A DNA stretch of 64,000 nt from Chaenocephalus aceratus (lineage: Eukaryota; Chordata; Actinopteri; Perciformes; Channichthyidae). How positions within the stretch are numbered: position 1 is the stretch's first letter; every line of letters starts with the position of its first letter. The position numbers were made by a program, and so were the translations under genes. The notes under the pieces were generated by a model that saw nothing but the letters and a program-made list of their open reading frames with translations, did no database searches and was not told the DNA's origin. Location: NCBI GenBank assembly GCA_023974075.1, contig CM043792.1, positions 19,848,824 through 19,912,823 of the forward strand, read 5' to 3'. Shown in pieces: positions 12,031 to 23,100 of the stretch.

Positions 12031-13016
12031 GTCTCTTTTTCATTTTCTTTGTCATTTAATAAACATACATATATTTAATATATATATATTTTTTGCATTC
12101 CAGTGTAAACTACACACACATGTTCAGTAACCAATAACCTCTGCAGATGAAAGGCAAGCCATATGGCTGACAATAATATATAGTCATAACTAGTTTTGTC
12201 ATTCTGTAAACTGTTTCAGTACTGATTCTCTCTCTCTTTTACTTCAGGGAAGTGACTACGCTGAATGAGTTAAGACTCTCAGCTGAAGCATTTGATCCAT
12301 ACAATAGGAGTCCCTGGGAATTTTCTTCTCTCAATCTTCAATACATATTAAATCAGTCACAAGTGTTGTTTTCTTTTTACTTCTTGTTTGTCATTTTCAA
12401 CATGAGATATCCTACTTAGCACAGAAACTCTAACAGGAAACTGTGTTAAACCCTGTGGGTCAAAACAAAGACCTCACTGACGACTTAGTGCTGATGCTGT
12501 TGTAGTTAATTTTACATGATTAAAAACTAGCTTTAGTTATGTAAAATGTCACAAATAGGCCAAAGACAGTTGTTTCACTAACCAAGTGCAAACATAAATT
12601 TAAATGTAGGTATATCTGTTTTTATTGAAGTTTTACAGAGCAATGGGTTTAATTCCAAACAACCTAACATCTCTCTCCTATGATAAGCTGCTCAAACAGT
12701 ATTATCATTAAATGTATTAAAAGCATTATCATTGAAAAAACAAAGCAAAAACAACCCACTCAGACAACTGTGCTAGAAACAAGTAAACCATGTATATGTT
12801 TATGGAACATTGAACCAGCAAACAACAAAAATAAAATAAAAATGGCTAGACAAATAAGCTGTCATTAAAAAATAAACTAAATAATGTTAATAAACTTAAC
12901 ACTACAGATTTTATAAACATTGTTCATTCGATTATTTTCCAAACCATTTAACAAATTCCTACACTATATCATTTACAAGGTGGCTGACCTGACTATTTTT
13001 ATTGCCACCAACCTGT
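12031..13016. other. intergenic, nothing recognised
   Basis: AT-rich DNA between the myosin pseudogene and the last pcp2 exon. It may include the pcp2 3-prime UTR, because that gene is transcribed leftwards. No gene is seen. Confidence 0.4.
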
Positions 13017-16000
13017 CTATCTTTCTTGCCACCCTCCCTTTCCCTGGTCTGCCTTTTCCCTCCCTTTCGCTGGCTCCCCTTTACATTTCTGTCCTCCTCG
13101 AGCCATTCCCTTCTGCAGCTGAGCTGTGTGAACCTTCTCAATCCGAGAGAAGCAGTTTTCATCTGGACTCAAGGGGCTGGCCATGCTCCTCTGTTCATGT
13201 GGGTTGGGAGATGAAGGCCTTGAGTAGGCTCTTCTGGGACTTGCATGGCATGAAGAGCAATGCTCGTACTGGACATCTTCTTTAGGGACAAGGTTTAAGT
13301 TGAAGGACAGGGATCTGCCAGGTGCTGGGCTCAGAGGGATCACAAGGTTGTCTCCAGGAGCTCTTAGAGTGAGGAAGACCTCTGGGAATGTGCATGGTTG
13401 GTCCATATTATTATGTACCTTTACCAGATGAGAGTCAAATAAGCATAGATGAAGGCATGCATCTTTTATTCAGACAATAATCTTAACAATAGGCTAAAAA
13501 TCTACACAAGCTGTATCTTACCAACTCTGGTGTAAAGCTCATGGACACACTAACTGTCACCTGTAGGGGAAAAAATCATGTCATTCATTGTTTTGTATAA
13601 ATTGGTACAGGAACTCTTATTTAAATGTACTAGTGGCCAACCACAATAACAGTTCAAATACTTTATAACTTGAAAGCAGCAAGATATCGAAGTATTTAAC
13701 TAAACTGAAACAATTAACTGATGTAGGATACGGTCATTTATATCATTAAAAGTTTAACTGAAACAAGTTCGATTTCTTTACTTTCCAACGGTTTGGGAAT
13801 CCATAGGATTGGTAAATGCATGTAAACTATTGACGTCACCTCTGCTTATTACAAATCAAACATATTAATACATTTTTCTTCTCCGTGCAATAACTCCCAA
13901 TAAAATCAAACACTGCCATAATCAAGGTTAATAATGTACCTGTCCTGGGGAATGTAGCTTCTTCTGATAAGCTGTCTCTTGGGTAAATGAAGCAGATTTA
14001 GGTAGGCATTCGGGAGACTCGTATTCTGCATGAGCCATTTGATGGGTGGGTTTAGAAAAACCCTTCCTTGATGTTGTTGTACTTTCAGCAACAATGATAC
14101 GTGGTGAAGTCTAGCAGGAAAAAATAAAACAATAATAATTAAAAGGCAGTTGAGCTGTCAATTATTCTGCTATAAAGCCCGCTGTGATGTATAAGGTAAT
14201 AAGGGCCCTTATTGAGCAAATATTTCCATGTCAAATACCTTATATTTTTTCACTTCTCTTAATCACACCTTTTCTTTACAAAAATAAAGATAGTGCAAAT
14301 ACTGTATATTCCATATCAACATTACATTTAGCAATACCTGGAAATAATATGTTTGTGCCTTCAATAATGTAAATGTTGTGTAACTTACTGGTCCATCCTT
14401 CGGATTGCTACCATTGTCTTTTCTTCCAGAATTTCGACTTTTCTCTGACAGGGGAGGAAGTGCAACACGCTGATCGTCTAGCCGATAACTCTGACTGGAA
14501 GTAATGACTTCAAAGAAGTCACCCGCCTTTGCACCTGTTATGGAGAGACAGGAGTTATTTCAGAGACATTTCATAGAGCGTAAACACATGCTTAACCTTG
14601 CCCTGTGTGTTTTTCCTGACCTGAAGGGAGTCTATTTAAAGCTCTTCCATTGTGTGTGGGAGTGGCATGTGTGCTTCTGCTGGGCTCTAAAGAGCAACGC
14701 TGCTCTTCCATTCGCCCGCCTTGTGCATGACTCATCATTTTCAAGAACTGTTTCTGTTCAGATGGAGATGCCTCCTAAAAAACATTTAAAGAAAATCAAT
14801 AAGTAGCAGAACAACTCACAAACATCTTAGACAATAAAGATCGCAACTCAAAATGAGGATTAAAGGATAACAATCACCCCTTTTTATTTAAAAGTCTGAA
14901 TATTCAGAATTTATATCATATTAAAGGTCCCCTATTTGACTGTTTTTCATGAATAAATGATAGGTCTCAGATATACAAAAACATGTCTCTGAAGTGTTTG
15001 GCTCGAAATACCAAACAGATCATTGTAGAATCCCATAATCCCCTCTGTTTCAGCCCTGTTTCAAAAGTGCTGATTCTCTGTCTGTTACTTTAGATGAAAA
15101 TAAGGAGCCACTCCCCACGCCCCTCTGACAGATATTTGGTGAAAAAGAACACAATGGTGCTCTAGGAGGAGATTCAGGTGATTGATAAGTGGGGGGGGGG
15201 GGGGGGGGTTACCTTGGTTGGTTATTGGCTAATGGTTACACAACCCCAAAAATCGTTATGACATCATAAAGTGGCCAACATCTGATCAGCTAATTTTCAG
15301 ACAGGTTTTTATGTAAATGGATCAGGACAAAAAGTGAGCAAATCTTTTTTCTTTACACAGAGGGGACACGTGTTCATGTATAAAAGACATGAAAACGTGG
15401 ATTTTGCATAATAGGTGACCTTTAATGTTTTGCTTAATATCCATATTTGATAGTAGCAGAGTGTAAGGGCAAAGCTTTCATCACTGTAATGGGCAACATG
15501 ATGTCTCACCTTCTGATGTTCGAAACGGCTGAAGGACAAAGACCTTTTTGAGAGTCAAATCAGATGTGCTTGAACTGGGATTATTTATTTTTTGAGTAGA
15601 TGGGGTTCCGATATTTAGGAAGGGTGCAGAAACATCTCTGTCCATCCATCCTTGAGCCCTGTGGGAGGAATATAGGATTCATCATGATAATGTTTGAGCA
15701 AAACACTTGGAAGCGCTGTTGAACATATTCTACATGTACAAAAAAAAAAACGCGTCAAGACTTTGTAGAACAACATTTAAAAAAATGCCAAAACATTTAC
15801 ACAATGGGCTTTACAACATATGTATGGGGCAAACCTGGGCTTTGGAGACCATGTAGCACAAGTGGCTGGCATCCCTCTCTGAAGCAGTTGATGTTGAGGT
15901 GGTACCTCCATTCTGTATCCCTAAAGAAGGAAGAGATGCTCGCTGGTCATCAAGCCGTCGGCCCTGAGAGTTTGACAGCAGGCTGAAGAGATTTTCCAAA

Positions 16001-18742
16001 TTTGGACCTGGGATTAAAAAACAAGAGATATTAGCTGTACATTCAAATAGGTAAACAAGAGTTTAACATGTAAGAGCAATGAAACTATATTATTATAAAA
16101 TTAAATGCAAGAATAAAAACAGCAAGACAAACATGTTTGTGCTCAAACCTTTTGGAACAGTGCTCTGACTGGCATTTCTATCGGGTGTGGACTTGGGAGT
16201 AGCATTTAAGACACATCGCTGTTCATCCATTCGCCCACGTTGGGAATTACCCATCAAGGAACAAAGATAGTTCTGTTCACATGGAGTCAAGGCCTAGATG
16301 GGTGAAAGGTTAACAGAAAGGATGTATGTCAATAAATAAATAAATCTGGAAAATAAATTAGATGCAAAAACAAATGGTCAACATTGATCTCATTGTTTCA
16401 ATATAATGTAATTTACTTTTGAAGTTACAAATGATCACACTGACTTGAGCCTGTAGCTGTTTTTGAGATGCTTTTACTTTATTCTTTTGTTGTTCTATTT
16501 CTGAGCCGGGGCTGAATGAGGCTGAACGTGTAGGGCCTGAACCAGTCCCCAATGTGTTCTTATTCGTTGAACACCTGGTCTCCGTGGGCAGGAATTTTGG
16601 TAGTGAGCACCTTTGCTCATCCATTCTGGAACCCTGCAAATGTACAAGAGTAAGATTTCTCAGCATTTTGGATCAGGAGGCACACTTATTTGACAACAAA
16701 AGGTAGAACAACAGCTTTCTGTAAGAATGTGATTTTAACTTATCTGTGAAAGCCACGCATACAAATTAGATATTTCAGCTTTCAACATGCTTTTGAAACA
16801 TATTACTGTACATTCAAACATCTCTGTAATGGCTGCTACAATAAATCACATTTCAGTTATTTGTTTTTTCCCCATTAAGGTTTCATATTTGTAACATCTA
16901 AAGCAGTGGCGGTCCTAGACCAATTTTACTGGGGGGGCCAGGCTGGGGCCAGTTATTTCATGAGAGGGGCACAATAAAAGCGGGTTAAAAAGACAAAGAC
17001 AGTATAAAGTAATGGTGTGAAATAAACATAAAATACAGTAATTGGCATTTGTTTTTGTAAAGGTATTTGTTTTAGTAAATGTAAGTTACAGTCCTTTGTT
17101 TCAGTATATTTTTTCATTTAGAGTATTTGTTTTAGTAACTTTAAGTGACAATTTAATAAAAAAACATAAACAGTATTTGCTTTTATAAGGTAATTAACAG
17201 TGTATTCTCCAGTGTGCATCGGATCTCTGAATTTATTTAGTTCCAATAAACACTGGCCCCTGTTGGTCCCCCCCTGGAACCGCCCCTGATCTAAAGTATT
17301 TTAGTATGTTGATCTATTGCTATAAAGAATTTTAAATATTTTTCATTTAAATAAGAAAACTACTTGCCTGAACTTTAGAGACCATGAAACACAAGTAGCT
17401 TGAGTCTCCCCCTGCAGTAGATGGGGCCTCTATGTTTTGTAATCCTGGTAAAGATGGAAGAGACACAGGCTGATCGTCGAGTTGTCGGCTTTGAGTGTTG
17501 GCCAAGAGGCTTAACAACATTTCAGGATCCGCACCTAACACGATTAAATGTGAAAATGTTATGCAACTCTATAGACAATCAACTTTGAAAAATGAAAACA
17601 CAACTTGTCAGATTTGTCGGTAAGAAGAAGTTTCCAGAATAAGAATGCATTTCTAGATGTGTTTAAAGAGACTTTATGGATACAGCCAGTTGTTTGACGT
17701 ACTCGCAGCAGGCTGTTGGACTCTGTGTTTCGGTGTGCATGGTGCACTCTTGCTGGGATCAAAGGAACAGCTTTGGTCGTCCATGCGTCCACGCTGGGCA
17801 CCGCTGATCATATTGATGAACTTCTGCTGTTCATCAGGTGTTTGTTCCTATTGGACAAAAATGTGAGATTAAGATTTGACCAATTGAGGAACTCACAACA
17901 TTTAATAATGCAAACCATAGTCAAAATTGTCATTAGAAGAAACATGCATTCATTTAAGTAACCAGAAAGATAGAACAAACCTTTATAGAAGCGCTGCGTT
18001 CACGCTGACAGTTAACTTGTAATTGGTTGTCTGGTGTGAACAGAATCTTCCTGTTTAGATTTGGAGTGCTCTCTGTCAAAGAAATCTGAGGTGCAGAGCC
18101 ATGGTGGTTATTATTAATAGGTGCCTGAAAAAAAAGGTAATATTTGGCGTAGTTCAGTTTTTGGATCTATCAAAACACATATGCAGGTGTATGTACCAAG
18201 CCCTCTAAACTGGTTGTCTACCTGAAGGTGAAACCCTGGCAATGACATTCCGAGTTCAACAAGGTGTTGTCCCCCAAAGTGTGATTCTGTTTGGGAGCAG
18301 ATGTGAAACAATCAACAATCAATCTTCAAATAACATCATGTAAAATGCAGTAGTCTTTGCTGTCCAAACCTGGAGCTGTAGTTTTGACTGGTTCCGTTTT
18401 AAGAGGACTCAAGGAGCAACGCTGTTCATCCATTCGTCCACGCTGAGTGTAACTCATTATGTTGTTGATCTGCCCATGTTCTCCGGCTTCCTGCTGAACA
18501 TCAGCCACTTGAATCTTAGATGTAATATCAGAATATGATCTACAACAACATAATAAGCTTTCAACAGATTCTAAAAAGATTACTTGGAAATATCAGTCAA
18601 AAATATAAAGCTAACAAAAAAGCACTGACAGCAAAAAGGACACAAACTTCAAAGCACGGGAATGAATGATAGGCTGTAAAGGTCTTACCAGCACATTGTT
18701 TGTAGCTTCTGATTTCGAGTCCACTCCAGCAGCTGCCATCAT
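13017..18742 (-). CDS. pcp2: Pcp2-like multi-GoLoco protein
   Basis: GoLoco motifs bind GDP-loaded Gi/o alpha subunits and slow nucleotide release; mammalian PCP2 does this in Purkinje and retinal bipolar cells. Minus-strand coding exons, 5-prime to 3-prime: 18689-18742, 18370-18514, 18222-18286, 17981-18124, 17703-17847, 17368-17534, 16445-16633, 16149-16293, 15835-16007, (15510-15658), 14621-14774, 14389-14534, 13940-14110, 13522-13560, 13017-13418. Phases agree throughout except for the bracketed exon, whose 149 bp break the frame; skipping it leaves 712 codons. Motifs seen include [27 protein letters not shown] and RLDDQRVAL. The final exon is a non-repetitive tail with [17 protein letters not shown] and a basic end. 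The start is the first of two ATGs in a short exon. An alternative donor at 14597 adds eight codons. The name rests on motif order and on lying beside stxbp2; mammalian PCP2 has only two motifs. Confidence 0.85.
13940..14774 (-). repeat. pcp2 exon triplet, unit 4
   Basis: Exon A4 (14621-14774, or to 14597 with a downstream donor) reads [11 protein letters not shown]. Exon B4 (14389-14534) reads [14 protein letters not shown]. Exon C4 (13940-14110, 171 bp) has no GoLoco start and encodes a Ser/Thr-rich linker. Intron phases match the other units. Confidence 0.8.
14925..15421. mobile_element. TTAA-flanked MITE
   Basis: The ends are AGGTCCCCTATT on the left and AATAGGTGACCT on the right, an imperfect inverted repeat. 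They are flanked by TTAA at 14921-14924 and 15422-15425. TTAA targets point to a piggyBac-like origin; this is inference. The element contains an 18-nt G run at 15191-15208 and lies in the pcp2 intron between C3 and A4. Confidence 0.65.
15510..16293 (-). repeat. pcp2 exon triplet, unit 3
   Basis: Exon A3 (16149-16293, 145 bp) reads [11 protein letters not shown]. Exon B3 (15835-16007) reads [15 protein letters not shown] and ends YMVSKAQ. Exon C3 (15510-15658, 149 bp) starts GSRMDGQRC and then meets an in-frame stop after 25 codons. Its length is not a multiple of three, unlike C1, C2 and C4. Joining B3 directly to A4 is in frame. Confidence 0.78.
16445..17847 (-). repeat. pcp2 exon triplet, unit 2
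   Basis: Exon A2 (17703-17847, 145 bp) reads RMDDQSCSF. Exon B2 (17368-17534) reads [14 protein letters not shown]. Exon C2 (16445-16633) begins [12 protein letters not shown]. In A2 and B2 the arginine after DQ is replaced by Ser and Pro. B2 ends FMVSKVQ, and together with the start of C2 this forms another GoLoco split by the intron. The B2 donor is GC (AG/GCAAGT) rather than GT. A hAT MITE sits in the B2-C2 intron. Confidence 0.82.
16904..17288. mobile_element. hAT MITE with exact 8-bp TSD
   Basis: The element starts CAGTGGCGGTCCTAG and ends CTGGAACCGCCCCTG. It is flanked on both sides by ATCTAAAG (16896-16903 and 17289-17296), a perfect 8-bp target duplication as expected for hAT. It is 385 bp, has no coding capacity, and sits in the pcp2 intron between B2 and C2. 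A truncated relative starts at 6514. Confidence 0.85.
17981..18514 (-). repeat. pcp2 exon triplet, unit 1
   Basis: Exon A1 (18370-18514, 145 bp) carries [11 protein letters not shown]. Exon B1 (18222-18286, 65 bp) is shortened: it keeps MSLPGF but has lost the DDQR core. Exon C1 (17981-18124, 144 bp) encodes a linker without a GoLoco core. Phases 0-1, 1-0 and 0-0 are the same as in the other units. Confidence 0.8.
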
Positions 18743-20173
18743 GAACAATAAACCGAAAAAGAGAAAGTGTCTACTGAAAACTCAATCAAATGTTTAACAG
18801 AACAGCAAGTTAGACAAACGTACTTGCTGTAAGTGAAAGAGAACCTATTCAATCCGACTATGTGCAATGGAAAATGTTTAACCTGATGCACCTCCAGATA
18901 TGTACTGAATAAAGCTTGGTTGCTGCTTTTAAACAGAGTTAAGTCCTAAGTATTAACCCATTGCCATTAAAACCCAAGCCAGTGCTCCGGTTGTGTAATC
19001 CCAGATGAAAACATAATCCTCGACATGGAGAGACATGATCTTTTCAACTGTTGGTTTACATATTCCTGCTTCCAATCTAACTATGTACTTTGAGTTCATA
19101 TTTTCATTTTGAAGGCCAAACATTGTCGGTATATATAGCAAGAACAATATGCCCATGTTGTGATATTAAGAAAACAGTCGCAACTATCGTTAGATATCAA
19201 TCTAATCTTGATATATACAATTGTTCTTAAGAAAAGTACATGTCAAAACACTGATTGGTCAAAGCTTAACTAATTTAAAGTCAAAGGGGGGATAAGACAT
19301 TTTCAACCTACATTGATCACACATTACATAAATATTCACACACAACAAATTAAAGTATATCATCTTAAAAGTAAGGATATTAAGAGAGCATGTGTACATG
19401 TGGTTGAATGAGCTATTAAAGTTAAAATATCTCCACAATGATTTCCTGATTTTGGGATAAGAACGTTGATAAAATGGAGCATTAGTTGATCAAATATTTG
19501 AAACAAATGTTATGCAGATTAAAATGATTCTAGATGTCTTCACAAGACAATTTAAAGTTGATATCATGTTTATTGTATTATTCATTTTTCAACAATAAAA
19601 GAAACACAGCCATCACACTTGCTCCCAGCAATATATTAAAGAATATGGTAAACATTCAAGCCTTCATAAAACAGCAGTGGAGATATTACATTCTGAGATT
19701 AATTGACCACAAACAGGGGAAAAAGGCACTTCACACTGAATATACGATACATACTTCAGACTTATAGTCAAGTCAAAATATATTGATTGATTTTTGGTGT
19801 GAGATGGTCAGGTTTTGTGGGAGTGCTGCAATTTTTTTATACAAATTAGGGAAATCATATATTGTAGTAACAAAAATAAGAATTTGAATCACAACAGTTA
19901 AATAATCTAAATATTAATTCTATCTAGTTAAATATTTTATATAATTTTAATCACAGTAGCATACGGAACCCCATTTACAACAAACTAATACAAATAGTTT
20001 TCTAAAACAAAACAAAGAATCACAAATGTTTCCATTCATGGCTACAGCTAAGATTCCTCCCCATGCTTCACTTCAGACGTGGAAGATGCTGCGACAGAAT
20101 GCAAGTAACCAGCCTCTCAAATGCAGGACTAAACCCTTATTCCAGTGTATAACACCCGTTTCAGGTGAACTAT
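18743..20173. other. intergenic pcp2-stxbp2
   Basis: The segment separates the 3-prime end of stxbp2 from the first coding exon of pcp2 (both minus), so it should hold the stxbp2 3-prime UTR and the pcp2 promoter. It is AT-rich and I recognise no gene, RNA or element in it. Confidence 0.5.
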
Positions 20174-23100
20174 CTAACTATCAGGATTAGGAACTTGGTC
20201 CAGACTCTTCAGGTCATCGAGGAAGCTTGTTGGAGTCAGGATGTGAGAAGACCCTGTCAAGGAGAAAGTGATATTAATACTAAAAAGGCTCAACCTTGAA
20301 TTGTTGGGATACAGAATTGTGGCCTTTTCAACATCGATTCTCACCAATTAGCACTTCCCATTTCCCATCAGTGACTCGAGTGACTTCATAGGCGGAGCGC
20401 ATCTCCGATTGAGACACTCCACCGATCACAAATATAATCAGCCGAGGGCCAGTGCGATATTCTGTCGGAGATTTATTTTTGTGCCAGTGTCCAAAACGTG
20501 CACTGCTGTAAAAGAATCAAACATGTCATTTTTATTAAAGGTAGGGCTTGTTTGTAAATGTCAATTATATTACACTGTAATCAATCAATAATCCAATTAT
20601 AGAAACTAATAATAGCATTATATCATTAAAAAATGTATGGAAAAATCCTATAAATCAATTGAACAGAGTCAGAGCGCCCAACTTTTCTCAGTCTAGAAGC
20701 AAATGTCTCCGTCACAAACAGAGAAGGGCTTTACACACTATCTCTGTTAATGTGTGTCATTATGTAACCTCTTTACCAACTGCTATGTCCGGTTCTGTAT
20801 TGCCAGCCCAAAATAGCCCTTCAAGAGTGCATACTACTGTTAATATTAATGACTACTCTATTAATTCTGCACTTTGCTAGAAAGGAAGGACACGAGCACG
20901 GTGCATTATAGAGATTATGAGTGAACCCAGGTCCATTAGAGTGGTTTGTATAAGCACCATCACCATGACAGGCATTCCCCGGTGGATTAGAGAGTAGGCT
21001 AAGCACAACTTGATTCATTTCATCTTTTCAGCTGCCTATGACACAAGCCTGACTCCAACTCAGTTACAGGGATAAAAGCTTTTATTTGACAAAAATTATT
21101 CTGTCTATCCCAGTTAATATGTTTGCTTATACAAAAACTAAAAACACAAAAATACTACATTTTCCTTGGAATACAAAAAAATTCAATATGACTGATTTAT
21201 AAAACTGTAATTAAGTAACAGGCGCTGTACAATAGCTGCCCACTGCTCCTAGTACTAGGATGGGTAAAAAGCAGAGAAAAATGTTCACCTTGTGTTCTGT
21301 ACATGAACATGTGTGACCAATAAAGAGGGTTTCAACCTCCGATTCTCCGAGTTACTTCATATTTGAGGATATTTTTGATGATAATATATTTAGATATTTA
21401 TCTTCTGTTTCCACCCACCTGACTGCAGTCTGAGTTGTGTTGATGGGAGCTGGATCAGAGAGGAAGGGCCACTGCTTTCTGTCCAGTTTGTCGTCTATGG
21501 CATTCTGCAATCGAGAAACACAGATAGAGTAAAACGCAGAGAAAAGCTGTGTCAGCAACATCAGGAATCTAATGGCTTTGGCTTTACTACTACCTCCATG
21601 ACGTCTTTCATGATGGGTGTCCATCTAGAGAGCTGGTACGTGCTCTCCGTGCGCTCTTTCCGATCTGGCAGCGTGTTCCCTGCATTGCGGCCCTAACAGA
21701 CAATACGAGGTATATAACAAAAACTGAGGGAAAATGATGTTTGAGAATATAACCAAACTAATGAAGAAATTCACCCCAGCTATCAGGTTACAGCCCAGGT
21801 TCTGCAGGTTGGTGATGATGTTGCTGTCGGCCTGTATGTTTGCGTGCTGGATGAGCTTGGTAAGGTTCTCCTCCCCAATGCCTATATCGATAAAAAAAGA
21901 AGAAGATAAAACAGTGAAGGCAAGGATAACACTCAATTGTCTGCTTTACACTTATTATCAAAGCTTCTAATTAATAGTTACAAATGTTGAATTGGTCCAA
22001 AAAGAAAAGATTTGGACAAGGACGCACCTTTTTTCTTGTGGAATATGTAGAGCAGTATGATGCGGATTTTGTCATAGACCTCAATTTCATTGTTGAGGAG
22101 CACAGGAACAATGCTCTTCATGGCATCCTTAAGAGGTTCCCCTTCTGCATTTGCTCCCATTGCCAAGTCCTGTGAATAACAACATGGTGGTTGACCATTA
22201 ACTTTAACTGGCATCTCAATTAACAGTTAACTTTAATCAGCTGACACACGACTCACAGGGCAGCTGACACAGGAGGATGACTTGCCTTTTAAACTTTACT
22301 TACCTCACAAGTTCTGTATAGTCTTACAAGTTGGTACATATGCTGTAAACTGCTCTACAATAGTCTCATAATGAATTTTTAAATAGTCACTGAACAGAAG
22401 AAAATTGAATCTGAATCTTTCCTAGAATGGGCGTTATTACTCACTTTTAACTCTGGGATATCCCTTTAATGACCTACGTAAAAACTCTTATCAAGCTCCA
22501 TGGTGAATTGTGACACAGCCTAAAAGGTCAATCAACACTTTTTGTGAGCAAATTAAACTAGAGTGGCTACAAGAGCACATAAAAATACATCACATCATTT
22601 AGTTCATAACGTTACACACATACATATGTATTGCCCAAACAATGTATTGCACTAAAACAAACGACAGCTGACAAAGAGCCATTGCCGTTTGGATTAATGA
22701 GGCAGCTTTCAGACATGCTGTCAATCCATTAGTGTAGTGATAGACTTATTTAAAAGGCTCCATAAACACTTGCATTTCTAAATGCTACAACCATGCGCAG
22801 ATTGACATTGTGGGGCAGGGTACCGCCCCCCCCCTCAGGGAGACAAAGCATGTGTGGCTCATAAAAACAACACACAGGAGCTTGCTGATGGTCTGATGAA
22901 CCTTGGCCTTATCCCAGTCTCATGTTGATGAAAGGATTTCCACATTGCCAAGCAGTACATATATCACGTGTCATTAAAGGCCTTTCCACTCAGTAATGAC
23001 TTCCTTTGCATTTCTGTTGATATATGGATGTCCATTCCAGTGTGAATTGTGATTGTATGATTCTCTTACAAAATGTAAGATCAGTGGAACTATAAAAAAA

